In this document: piece after piece, positions 31,800-40,018 of the stretch
Position numbering within the stretch: position 1 is the first letter of the stretch
Layout of the letters: every line of letters starts with the position of its first letter
Assembly (NCBI RefSeq): GCF_036227605.1
Contig: NZ_CP109487.1
Coordinates: 496,001-560,000 of the forward strand
Direction: 5' to 3'
Length of the DNA: 64,000 bases
DNA from: Streptomyces sp. NBC_01439
GTDB taxonomy: Bacteria; Actinomycetota; Actinomycetes; Streptomycetales; Streptomycetaceae
Position numbers and translations under genes: made by a program
The notes under the pieces: generated by a model
The model's input: the letters and a program-made list of their open reading frames with translations, nothing else
Told to the model about the DNA's origin: nothing
Databases searched by the model: none

Positions 31800-33431
31800 A
31801 TGACTACTCAGCACACCGCAGCGCTCGTGGCAGCGGCTCGCGCGGGCGACCCCCGCGCGCAGGACGAGCTCGTCAGCACCCATCTCCCGCTCGTCTACAA
31901 CATCGTCGGGCGGGCCCTCAACGGGTCCTGCGACGTGGACGATGTGGTGCAGGACACGATGCTGCGGGCGCTCGACGGGCTGGCCGGCCTGCGCGTGGAC
32001 GAGAGCTTCCGGTCCTGGCTGGTGGCGATCGCCATGAACCGCGTGCGGGCGCACTGGCAGGCCCGGCAGAGTGGTTTCGGCGAGAGCACCCTGGAGGCCG
32101 CGAGCGACGTCGCCGACCCGGGTGCCGACTTCGTCGACCTGACCGTCACCCGCCTCCAGCTCGCCGGACAGCGGCGCGAGACGGCCCGCGCCACCCGCTG
32201 GCTGGAGCCGGAGGACCGGGCGCTGCTGTCGCTGTGGTGGCTGGAGTGCGCAGGGGAACTGACCCGGGCGGAGGTGGCGGGCGCGCTGGAGCTGACCCCG
32301 CAGCACACGGCGGTCCGGGTGCAGCGGATGAAGGCGCAGCTGGAGTCGGCCCGCGTGGTGGAGCGCGCGCTGGACACCCATCCGGCGTGCGAGGAACTGC
32401 GGACCGTCATGGCGGGCTGGGACGGGCAGCCCTCGGCGCTGTGGCGCAAGCGAATAGCCCGGCACGCCCGTGAATGCGTACGTTGTTCCGGACTGTGGAG
32501 CGGACTGGTCCCGGCGGAGGGCCTGCTGGCCGGTCTGGCCCTGGTACCGGTCTCGGCGGCCCTGCTCGCCGGGGTGAAGGCGGCGGGGGCGACCGGCTTC
32601 GCCCCCGTGAGCGTGGCTTTCGCCGAGGGTTACGACGGGGGCGTCAGCAGCGGCTTCGACGACGCGGCGACCCAGCTCACCCCGATAGCCGACGTGGGCG
32701 GCGCCGGCCGCGGCGCGCTGCGCAAGCGCCGGCAGAGCCGCCGCCGGGTGGTCGGCGGCGCGGTGCTCGCCGCCTGCGTCGCGGGCGGCGGGCTCGTGTA
32801 CCTCGGGGGGCTGCCGGGTTCCGGTGACACGAAGGAGGGCGCGGCCGCGCCCGCGACCCCGCTGGCGGCGCTCGCTGCGACCGAATCCACCGCTCCGCCC
32901 TCGGAGTCGGCCTCCCCCTCCGCGTCCCCGTCGCCGTCCGCGTCGGCCTCCGCCTCGCCGAGCCCGTCCGCGAGCCCGAGCCCGACGCAGTCCAAGAGCA
33001 AGTCCCCCAGCCCGAAGGCTTCGGCGGCCAAGCCGGCGCCCGCCCCGCCGTCGGGCGTGGCCGGCCAGGTCGTGGCCCTGGTCAACAGCGAGCGGGCGGC
33101 GGCCGGCTGCGGCCCCCTCAAGGAGGACCCGCAGCTGCGGGCGGCGGCTCAGGGGCACTCCGACGACATGGCGGCCCGGGACTTCTTCGACCACACCAGC
33201 CCCGACGGCAAGGACCCGGGCGACCGGACGACCGCGGCCGGCTACCGCTGGTCGACGTACGGGGAGAACATCGCGCGGGGCCAGCAGACGGCCCAGTCGG
33301 TCATGGACTCCTGGATGAAGAGCCCGGGCCACAAGGCGAACATCCTGAACTGCTCCTTCAAGGACATCGGCGTGGGCATCCACCAGGGCTCGGGCGGCCC
33401 CTGGTGGACCCAGAACTTCGGCGCGCGGTAG
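31800..33431 (+). CDS. ECF-type sigma factor fused to a membrane anchor and extracellular CAP domain
   Basis: A 543-residue multi-domain protein. Residues about 8-75 are sigma region 2 (LPLVYNIVGRALNGSCDVDD, SFRSWLVAIAMNRVRAHW) and about 140-185 region 4 (LTRAEVAGALELTPQHTAVR). A zinc-binding-like motif HARECVRCSGLW lies near 222. A hydrophobic segment follows near 240, then RKRRQSRRR and a clear transmembrane helix near 315-338. A Ser/Pro-rich linker (about 360-415) leads to a CAP/SCP domain (about 420-543: LVNSERAAAGCGPL, HSDDMAARDFFDHTSPDG, WMKSPGHKANIL). Positive charges before the last helix put the CAP domain outside. The whole gene is one frame, so sigma, anti-sigma-like module and sensor are covalently joined. 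Confidence 0.9.
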   Translation: MTTQHTAALVAAARAGDPRAQDELVSTHLPLVYNIVGRALNGSCDVDDVVQDTMLRALDGLAGLRVDESFRSWLVAIAMNRVRAHWQARQSGFGESTLEAASDVADPGADFVDLTVTRLQLAGQRRETARATRWLEPEDRALLSLWWLECAGELTRAEVAGALELTPQHTAVRVQRMKAQLESARVVERALDTHPACEELRTVMAGWDGQPSALWRKRIARHARECVRCSGLWSGLVPAEGLLAGLALVPVSAALLAGVKAAGATGFAPVSVAFAEGYDGGVSSGFDDAATQLTPIADVGGAGRGALRKRRQSRRRVVGGAVLAACVAGGGLVYLGGLPGSGDTKEGAAAPATPLAALAATESTAPPSESASPSASPSPSASASASPSPSASPSPTQSKSKSPSPKASAAKPAPAPPSGVAGQVVALVNSERAAAGCGPLKEDPQLRAAAQGHSDDMAARDFFDHTSPDGKDPGDRTTAAGYRWSTYGENIARGQQTAQSVMDSWMKSPGHKANILNCSFKDIGVGIHQGSGGPWWTQNFGAR

Positions 33432-33450
33432 GAAGCGGTACGGAGCGGTC

Positions 33451-33472
33451 GCCCGGCCCGGTGGGGCCGGGC
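33451..33472. terminator. Hairpin terminator after the sigma-CAP gene
   Basis: A perfect 9-bp stem (GCCCGGCCC/GGGCCGGGC) with a 4-nt loop starts 19 nt after the stop, followed by a C/T-rich run. It also faces the convergent epimerase-like gene. Confidence 0.65.
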
Positions 33473-33538
33473 CCGCCCTTCAGGGCCGCGGGCCCCGCAG
33501 CTTCTCCGGGACCGGCTGATCGAGGGAGGTCGGCCCGG

Positions 33539-34447
33539 TCAGCTTCCGGCGAGGGCGCGCAGCCCTTCGGCGCAGTCCGCGTGGTCCGGCGCCCAGCCCA
33601 GCTCGGCCCGGGCCCGGGCGTTGGACACGCGCATGCTGGTCGTGACCATCCGGTGGGCGTAGGGGAAGGGGCGCATCAGCCAGGTGGGCGCGCTCATCGG
33701 CTTCGGGGTGCCGAACGCCTCGGCGACCTCGCGGACGTGCGCGCCGAATCCCGTCGGGGTGTCGTCGACGATGTTGTACGCCCGCCCGGGGCGACCGCCC
33801 TCGACGGCGAGGGCCACGGCACGGCCGGCGTCCGCCAGGTCGACCCAGGGCAGTACGCGTCCGTGGTCGGTGACCGCCGGTACCTTGCGCCGGCGCAGCA
33901 TCCGCGCGAGCGACTCGGTGGCTCCGGCGCCGTAGAAGAGGCCGAAGCGCAGGGCGATGCCCTCGATCCCGTCGGAGCCCAGCATCAGCTCCTCCTTGAC
34001 GCGCATGCCTTCGAGGTGGCGTTCCACCGCGCGGTCGCCGGTCGGGGCGAACGGGTCGGTGTCCTCGGTGATCACGTGGTCGCCGAAGTCGCGGTAGCCG
34101 TAGCCGAAGACCATCGACTCGGCGATGACGCGGCGGGCGCCGAGCGCACGGGCGGCCTCCATGAGGTTCCTGGTGCCGGTCACCCGCAGGTCGTCGGTGG
34201 CGAACATGTCCTTGTGCCGCATCGGTGCGGTGCGCAGGGCGGTGGCCGCGTGCACGACCGTGTCGACCTCGATGCCCTTGACCGCCCGCAGCAGACCGTC
34301 GCGGTCCATCAGGTCGGCCCGTACCCCGGCCCCGGCTCCGCGGCCGAGGCCGATCACGGTGTGGCCGGCGCGGGTGAGCGCTCCGGTGATGTGGCGTCCC
34401 AGGACTCCGCTCGCCCCGGCCAGCAGTACGTTCTTGGTCTCGTTCAT
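33539..34447 (-). CDS. NAD-dependent epimerase/dehydratase-family protein (extended SDR)
   Basis: A 302-residue extended short-chain dehydrogenase. The N-terminal Rossmann motif is LLAGASGVLGRHITGAL. An atypical active site is likely: the region following AESMVFGYGYRDFG has a Tyr, but no clean YxxxK. LPWVDLADAGRAVALAVEGG and AYNIVDDTP match the C-terminal part of NAD(P)H-binding epimerase-like proteins. The substrate is unknown. The gene lies 72 nt downstream of the glutamate decarboxylase stop on the same strand and may be co-transcribed. Confidence 0.82.
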   Translation of the reverse strand: MNETKNVLLAGASGVLGRHITGALTRAGHTVIGLGRGAGAGVRADLMDRDGLLRAVKGIEVDTVVHAATALRTAPMRHKDMFATDDLRVTGTRNLMEAARALGARRVIAESMVFGYGYRDFGDHVITEDTDPFAPTGDRAVERHLEGMRVKEELMLGSDGIEGIALRFGLFYGAGATESLARMLRRRKVPAVTDHGRVLPWVDLADAGRAVALAVEGGRPGRAYNIVDDTPTGFGAHVREVAEAFGTPKPMSAPTWLMRPFPYAHRMVTTSMRVSNARARAELGWAPDHADCAEGLRALAGS

Positions 34448-34519
34448 ACCCGGAGGACCGGATGCCCCCGGCGAACGTGACGCCTCCGGGGTGCGACCCG
34501 CGTCACACCCCGGCGCGGG

Positions 34520-35911
34520 TCAGTGGTGGAAGCCGGACCGCGGGGCGGCCGCCGGTTCGGGCGGGGGCGAGGCCGTCAGGTGTTCCACGGCCGCGCGCAG
34601 GTCGGTGACGAGCAGGGCCATCTGATCGCGGGTCACGCCGTGCCGGACGAGGACGCGTTGGATGACCGTGTCGTCGCGGTCGGCGGGCAGCGGGTACGAG
34701 GGCACCTGCCAGCCGCGCATGCGCAGGCGGTCGGAGAGGTCGTAGAGGTTGAAGGGGGTGGTGTCCGGGTCGGCGAGTTTGTAGGAGACGGCGGGCAGGG
34801 CGCCCTGGCCGTCGTAGAGGAGGGTGAAGGGGCCCATGTCGGCGATCTGCCGGACGAGGTACTGGGCGGTGTCGGCGCAGGCCTCCTGGACCCGCCGGTA
34901 GCCGGCCCGGCCCAGGCGCAGGAACAGGTAGTACTGCGCGATGATCTCGCCGCCCGGGCGGGAGAAGTTGAGGGCGAAGGTCGGCATGTCGCCGCCGAGG
35001 TAGTCGACGTTGAAGACGAGGTCGGCGGGGAGCAGGTCCGCGGTGCGCCAGACGATCCAGCCGACCCCCAGCGGCGCGAGACCGTACTTGTGACCGGAAG
35101 TGTTGACGGAGGCGACGCGCTCCAGCCGGAAGTCCCACACCACGTCGGGGTGGAGGAAGGGCGCCACGAACCCGCCGCTCGCACCGTCCACGTGGACGGG
35201 AACGTCCCAGCCGTGCTCGGCTTGGATCCGGTCGAGTTCGGCGGCGATCTCGGCGACCGGCTCGTAGTCGCAGGTGTAGGTGACGCCGAGGATGGCGACG
35301 ACGCCGATGGTGTTCTCGTCGACGTACTCGGCGAGCTGATGGGCCTGCAGGCCGGTGGCGCCGGCCTCGATCGGGACCTGTCGCAGTTCGACGTCGAAGT
35401 AGCGGGCGAACTTCTCCCAGCAGATCTGGACCGGGCCGCACACCAGGTTGGGGCGGTCGGCGGGCAGGCCCGCGGCGCGGCGGCGCTCGCGCCACCGCCA
35501 TTTGAGGGCGAGGCCGCCGAGCATGGCGGCCTCGCTGGAACCGGTGGTGGAACAGCCGGCCGCGGTGGTGCCGGCGGGGGCGTTCCACAGGTCGGCCAGG
35601 ATGTTGACGCAGCGGGACTCGATCTCGGCGGTCTGCGGGTACTCGTCCTTGTCGATCATGTTCTTGTCGAGGCAAACGTTCATCAGGCGGTGCACGCCCT
35701 CGTCCGACCAGGTGGTGCAGAAGGTGGCCAGGTTCTGGGCCGCGTTGCCGTCCAGGAGCAGCTCGTTTCGGAGCAGTTCGTAGACGACCTCGGTGGGTGA
35801 GTGGCCCTCGGGAATCTTGTACTTGGGGAGGATCTGGCCGCTCAGCGTGGACGCGAACACGTCCGTGTCGGCGTCCTGGGCGCGTGCGTCCTTCGTCTCG
35901 TGAAGAGCCAT
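34520..35911 (-). CDS. gad: Glutamate decarboxylase
   Basis: A 463-residue PLP enzyme that converts glutamate to GABA with proton consumption. The PLP-binding lysine is in NTSGHKYGLAPLGVGW near residue 275, preceded by the cofactor Asp in PVHVDGASGGFVAPF. TGSSEAAMLGGLALKWRW is the conserved substrate/PLP phosphate region, and the N-terminal IPEGHSPTEVVYEL matches GadB-type proteins. Length is normal. No GABA antiporter gene is adjacent. It could serve acid resistance, GABA-shunt metabolism or sporulation metabolism. Confidence 0.93.
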   Translation of the reverse strand: MALHETKDARAQDADTDVFASTLSGQILPKYKIPEGHSPTEVVYELLRNELLLDGNAAQNLATFCTTWSDEGVHRLMNVCLDKNMIDKDEYPQTAEIESRCVNILADLWNAPAGTTAAGCSTTGSSEAAMLGGLALKWRWRERRRAAGLPADRPNLVCGPVQICWEKFARYFDVELRQVPIEAGATGLQAHQLAEYVDENTIGVVAILGVTYTCDYEPVAEIAAELDRIQAEHGWDVPVHVDGASGGFVAPFLHPDVVWDFRLERVASVNTSGHKYGLAPLGVGWIVWRTADLLPADLVFNVDYLGGDMPTFALNFSRPGGEIIAQYYLFLRLGRAGYRRVQEACADTAQYLVRQIADMGPFTLLYDGQGALPAVSYKLADPDTTPFNLYDLSDRLRMRGWQVPSYPLPADRDDTVIQRVLVRHGVTRDQMALLVTDLRAAVEHLTASPPPEPAAAPRSGFHH

Positions 35912-36031
35912 ATCGGGACTATAGGCGCAGAAGAGATCTTTATCGGGCAGGACGGACGGGGCGCGGGCCGGAACGGGGCCCGCGCCGCAGTCGCCGGCGC
36001 AGCCCGGCCGTTCTCCACCCGGTCATGGCGG

Positions 36032-36220
36032 TCAGTCGCGGGCCTGGAGGCGCGCGTCCCGTGCGGAGGGTCCGCCGGTCGGCGAGGAGTTCGACAGGGG
36101 TCCCGACATCGAGGGTCCACCGGAGGTCCCGACCGCATTCACCCCGAAGTCACCCGGCACGCGCCCGGGTCGGGTCTGACGCTCTGCTTCCAGCCGACTC
36201 TGCAGTGTGACCCCGCACAT
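36032..36220 (-). CDS. Possible small protein, 62 residues
   Basis: A short frame with an ATG at 36220 and a good ribosome site (AAGGGGGG, 4 nt spacing). The product is polar, Gly/Ser/Pro-rich in its C-terminal half (SGGPSMSGPLSNSSPTGGPS) and without a signal peptide or known domain. It lies in the 489-bp gap between gad and melC1. The composition is not clearly that of a shadow frame, but I have no homology. The rest of the gap should hold the melC1 promoter; I see no clear operator there. Confidence 0.4.
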   Translation of the reverse strand: MCGVTLQSRLEAERQTRPGRVPGDFGVNAVGTSGGPSMSGPLSNSSPTGGPSARDARLQARD

Positions 36221-36400
36221 AGCGCCCCCCTTGCTCAGGAGAAATTACCGTCCAGTAGGCTTCGCCCCGTAGATCTTCCCGTACAGACCCCTAAAGTCGC
36301 TCCGAACCGGAAGATCATCCAACTTGTTCTATCGGCAACTTATCGCTGCATGTCCGGATACAGGCCAACCCCTTCCCGGGCCCTGATACCTCTTCGGACC

Positions 36401-36787
36401 ATGAAGAAGATCACTCGCCGTCAGGCCTTGGGGACGACTGCCGGTGCCCTCACCGTCCTCGGCCTGACCGCCGCTGCCGCGGGCGCCACGAACGCCGCCG
36501 CGACCCCCTCCGAGCCCACCACCCCGGGCACGGTCGACGAGGTCTACCAGGGCCGTCGCATCCAGATCACCGCCGGCGGTGGCGGCCACCACGGCGGCCA
36601 CCACTCTCCCGGCCAGCCCACCGTCCGAATAGACGGTAAGGAACTGCACGTCATGCGCAACGCCGATGGCACCTGGATCAGCGTCATCAACCACTACGAG
36701 ACCTTCGCCGACCCGAAGCTGCTCGCGCGCGCGGCCGTCCGCGATCTCCAGGGCGCCGCCCTCGTTCCGTTCGGAGGTGCGGCATGA
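36401..36787 (+). CDS. melC1: Tyrosinase helper (copper-transfer) protein MelC1
   Basis: A 128-residue caddie protein that delivers copper to apotyrosinase and carries it through Tat export. A twin-arginine signal (MKKITRRQALGTTAGALTV) is followed by a His-rich segment (GGGGHHGGHHSPG near 58-70), a likely copper-binding site. The C-terminal domain (IDGKELHVMRNADGTWISVI) is the conserved fold that occupies the tyrosinase active site. The stop overlaps the melC2 start (ATGA). Confidence 0.93.
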   Translation: MKKITRRQALGTTAGALTVLGLTAAAAGATNAAATPSEPTTPGTVDEVYQGRRIQITAGGGGHHGGHHSPGQPTVRIDGKELHVMRNADGTWISVINHYETFADPKLLARAAVRDLQGAALVPFGGAA

Positions 36788-37641
36788 CCGTCCGCAAGAA
36801 CCAGGCCGCGCTGACCCCCGAGGAGAAGCGCGCCTTCACCTCGGCACTGCTGGAGCTCAAGCGCAACGGCAGCTACGACCGCTTCGTCACCACCCACAAC
36901 GGCTTCATCATGAGCGACACCGACTCGGGCAACCGCGTCGGCCACCGCTCCCCCTCCTTCCTGCCGTGGCACCGGCGCTTCCTCCTGGAGTTCGAGGAGG
37001 CGCTCCAGAAAGTGGACGCCAGCGTGGCGCTCCCGTACTGGGACTGGACCGTGGACCGGACCTCTCGCGCCTCCCTGTTCGCCGCCGACTTCCTCGGCGG
37101 CACCGGGCGGGCCCGCGACGGGCAGGTCATGGACGGACCGTTCGCGTACGCGACGGGCAGGTGGAACATAAACGTGCGGGTGGACGGGCGCGCCTACCTG
37201 CGCCGCGACCTCGGCGCGGCCGTCGCCCAGCTGCCGACGAAGGCCGAGGTGGACGCCGTACTCGCCATGCCGGTCTACGACATGGCGCCCTGGAACAGCT
37301 CTTCCAACGGCTTCCGCAACAACCTGGAGGGCTGGCGCGGAGCCAACCTGCACAACCGGGTGCACGTGTGGGTCGGCGGGCAGATGTCCACCGGGGTCTC
37401 CCCCAACGACCCGGTGTTCTGGATGCACCACGCCTTCATCGACAAGCTGTGGGCCGACTGGCAGGCCAAGCACCCCCAGTCCACGTACCTGCCGGGTGCG
37501 GGCACGCAGAACGTCGTCGACCTGAACGACACCATGCGGCCCTGGAACAACGTGACCCCGGCGGACATGCTGGACCACCGGAAGTTCTACACCTTCGACA
37601 CCGAACCGGCGGCCGCACCCGCCGCCGCCAGCCAGCGGTAG
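36784..37641 (+). CDS. melC2: Tyrosinase MelC2
   Basis: A 285-residue type-3 copper monooxygenase/oxidase making melanin precursors from tyrosine and DOPA. CuA ligands are His38, His54 and His63 (TTHNGF, VGHRS, LPWHRR); CuB ligands are in NLHNRVHVWVGG and WMHHAFIDKLW. The ALPYWDW motif is intact. It has no signal peptide of its own and depends on MelC1 for export. The last 55 nt overlap, in antisense, the 3' end of the response-regulator gene, giving a slightly longer Ala-rich tail than typical (about 273 residues). Confidence 0.95.
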   Translation: MTVRKNQAALTPEEKRAFTSALLELKRNGSYDRFVTTHNGFIMSDTDSGNRVGHRSPSFLPWHRRFLLEFEEALQKVDASVALPYWDWTVDRTSRASLFAADFLGGTGRARDGQVMDGPFAYATGRWNINVRVDGRAYLRRDLGAAVAQLPTKAEVDAVLAMPVYDMAPWNSSSNGFRNNLEGWRGANLHNRVHVWVGGQMSTGVSPNDPVFWMHHAFIDKLWADWQAKHPQSTYLPGAGTQNVVDLNDTMRPWNNVTPADMLDHRKFYTFDTEPAAAPAAASQR

Positions 37642-38300
37642 TGCAGTTCGGGGCGGCCGACCTGACCGTACCGGGGAGTGCGGTCCGCGCGGCCGGTGTC
37701 CACCAGGTGCTCCAGGTAGCGGCGGGCGGTGATCCGGGAGATCCCGGCCGCCTCGGCCGCCCCCGCCGCGGTCAGCCCCTCGGGCGCTGACCGCAACAGT
37801 GCGGCGACCCGGTCCAGGGTCGGCGCGCTCAGCCCCTTGGGGAGCTCGGCCGGGCGGGGTGCGCGCAGCGCGGCCATCGCCCGGTCGACGTCGTCCTGGC
37901 CGGCCGCCTCGCCCGCCGTCTGGCGGAACTCGGCGTACCGCAGGAGCCGTTCGCGCAGGGTGGGGAACGCGAACGGCTTCAGGACGTACTGGACGACGCC
38001 GAGGGACACGCTCTCGCGGACCACTGCCAGGTCCCGCGCGGAGGTCACCACGATCACGTCGACGGGATGTCCGGCGGCGCGCAGCCCGCGCGCGAAGCGC
38101 AGGCCGTGTCCGTCGGGCAGGCCGAGGTCCAGGAGCAGCAGGTCGACGCGGGTCCGCTCCAGGAACCGGGTGGCCTCGGCGAGCGAGTGGACGGCGCCGA
38201 CGGCGGTGAAGCCGGGCACCCGGCCGATGTAGAGCGCGTGCGCGTCGGCGGCCACCGGGTCGTCCTCGACGATCAGTACGCGCACCCCGCCCCCGCTCAT
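37587..38300 (-). CDS. Response regulator of CitB/DcuR type
   Basis: A 237-residue regulator. The receiver domain spans about residues 5-125 with acidic pocket VEDD, phosphoacceptor Asp58 (LLLLDLGLPDG), the conserved Thr/Ser in VVTSARD and Lys in YVLKPF. The C-terminal helix-turn-helix (about 165-225, LTAAGAAEAAGISRITARRYL) is the DcuR/CitB type. The start overlaps the kinase stop (ATGA). With dctA divergent from the pair, control of C4-dicarboxylate uptake is likely. The 3' end runs 55 nt into melC2 in antisense. Confidence 0.92.
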   Translation of the reverse strand: MSGGGVRVLIVEDDPVAADAHALYIGRVPGFTAVGAVHSLAEATRFLERTRVDLLLLDLGLPDGHGLRFARGLRAAGHPVDVIVVTSARDLAVVRESVSLGVVQYVLKPFAFPTLRERLLRYAEFRQTAGEAAGQDDVDRAMAALRAPRPAELPKGLSAPTLDRVAALLRSAPEGLTAAGAAEAAGISRITARRYLEHLVDTGRADRTPRYGQVGRPELHYRWLAAAGAAAGSVSKV

Positions 38301-39913
38301 CGCGGGCCTCCCGGGTCCGCAACGGGTGCGGGCGCGATCGGCAGGCGGACCGTGAACTCCGCGCCACCGCCCGGGCCCTGCGCGGCGACCACCGCGCCGC
38401 CGTAGCGCTCCGCCACCTGCCGGACCAGCGCGAGGCCGAGGCCGCGGCCCTCGCCCTTGCCGGACCAGCCCCGGCGGAACACGTCCACCCCCTGGGGCAG
38501 TCCGGGTCCGTTGTCCGCGACCCGCAGCAGCAGCTCGTCCGGCTCGGGCCGCAGCGTCACCGCGATCCGGGCCCCCGGTACGGCGGTGAGTGCGTCGACC
38601 GCGTTGTCGATGAGGTTGCCGAGCACGGTGACCAGGTCCCGGGCCGGCGGCAGCCCGCCCCCTTCGGCGAGACTGCGGCTGTCGGCGGTGACGACGAGTT
38701 CGACGCCCCGCTCGTGCGCCTGGGCGGCCTTGCCCAGCAGCAGCGCCACCAGCACCGGCTCCCCCACCGCGGTGACCACCTCGTCGGTGAGGGCCTGGGC
38801 GAGTTCCAGCTCGGCGGTGGCGAAGTCGACCGCCTCGTCCGCACGGCCGAGTTCGATGAGCGAGACCACGGTGTGCAGCCGGTTGGCCGCCTCGTGGGCC
38901 TGGGAGCGCAACGCCTGGGTGAAGCCCCGCTCGTGGTCGAGTTCGCCGGTCAGCGCCTGCAGTTCCGTGTGGTCGCGCAAGGTGACCACGGTGCCCCGGC
39001 GGCCGCCGCCCGCGACCGGCGAGCTGTTGACCACCAGCACCCGCTCCGCGGTCAGGTGCACCTCGTCCACCCGGGGCCGGTCCGCGAGCAGGGCCCCGGT
39101 GAGCGGGGCCGGCAGACCGAGGTCGGCGACCCCGGTGCCGGTGACCTCTCCCGGCAGACCCAGCAGTTCACGTCCGGCGTCGTTGATCAAGGTGATCCGG
39201 CGCTGCCCGTCGAGCATCAGCAGCCCCTCGCGGACCCCGTGCAGGGCCGCCTGGTGGTAGTCGTACATCCGGCTGAGCTCTGCCGCGTTCATGCCATGAG
39301 TGTGACGGCGCAGCCTCGCATTGACGACGTACGTGCCCACGCCGCCGAGGGCGAGCGCGCCGCCCGCGACCCAGACGAGGGCGGAGAGCTGCGCGGCGAG
39401 CCGGTCGCTGATGGCGCGGACGGTGATCCCCGCGCTGACCAAGCCGATGATCCGGTCCCCGTCTTGGAGCGGGGTGACCACGCGGATGGAGGGGCCCAGG
39501 GTGCCGGTGTACGTCTCGCTGAAGGTCTCGCCGCGCAGCGCGGGGGCGGTGTTGCCCATGAAGGGCTCGCCGATCCGGCGCGGATCCGGGTGGGTCCAGC
39601 GCCGCCCGTCGGGGGCCATGATCGTCACGAAGGCCACCCCGGAGTCCGCGCGGACCTGCTCCGCGTAGGGCTGGAGCAGGGTGGACGGGTCGCTTCCGTG
39701 CACCGCCCCCCGTACGGCCTCGCGTACGGACGGGGAGTCGGCCACCGCGCGGGCCACGGCCCCGGCCTGGCGCCGGGCGGCCTCCTCGGCCTGGCCGCGG
39801 GCCGTGGCGTACGCAAAGACGGCGCAGCCCGCGACGACCACGGCGACCAGCAGCACCTGCATGGCGAAGAGCTGGCCGGCGAGGCTGCGCGGGGGGCGGG
39901 GGAAGCGGAACAT
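38297..39913 (-). CDS. Sensor histidine kinase of CitA/DcuS type
   Basis: A 538-residue membrane sensor. TM1 is near 12-35 and TM2 near 175-195, enclosing a periplasmic PAS-like (PDC) sensor with RRIGEPFMGNTAPAL and TYTGTLGPSIRVVTPL. A cytoplasmic PAS domain (about 215-310) follows. The histidine box SQAHEAANRLHTV near 330 is the CitA type, and the ATPase domain has N (LIDNAVDAL), G1 (ADNGPGLP) and G2 (GEGRGLGLALV) boxes. I start at the ATG 39913 because 19 codons upstream add no ordered sequence. It probably senses citrate or C4-dicarboxylates for the divergent dctA. Confidence 0.92.
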   Translation of the reverse strand: MFRFPRPPRSLAGQLFAMQVLLVAVVVAGCAVFAYATARGQAEEAARRQAGAVARAVADSPSVREAVRGAVHGSDPSTLLQPYAEQVRADSGVAFVTIMAPDGRRWTHPDPRRIGEPFMGNTAPALRGETFSETYTGTLGPSIRVVTPLQDGDRIIGLVSAGITVRAISDRLAAQLSALVWVAGGALALGGVGTYVVNARLRRHTHGMNAAELSRMYDYHQAALHGVREGLLMLDGQRRITLINDAGRELLGLPGEVTGTGVADLGLPAPLTGALLADRPRVDEVHLTAERVLVVNSSPVAGGGRRGTVVTLRDHTELQALTGELDHERGFTQALRSQAHEAANRLHTVVSLIELGRADEAVDFATAELELAQALTDEVVTAVGEPVLVALLLGKAAQAHERGVELVVTADSRSLAEGGGLPPARDLVTVLGNLIDNAVDALTAVPGARIAVTLRPEPDELLLRVADNGPGLPQGVDVFRRGWSGKGEGRGLGLALVRQVAERYGGAVVAAQGPGGGAEFTVRLPIAPAPVADPGGPR

Positions 39914-40018
39914 GGCGCTCAGTGTGCACCGGGTCGTGAACTCAATGAACGCAAGGGTGACCGGGGTCACAGCCCTGGGCGATGGTCTCCCCGGACGACT
40001 TCACCACCAGGAGGCATC

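Noticed and set aside
36032..36220. RiPP precursor peptide
   Set aside because: No modifying enzymes nearby and no recognisable leader/core pattern; kept only as a possible small protein.
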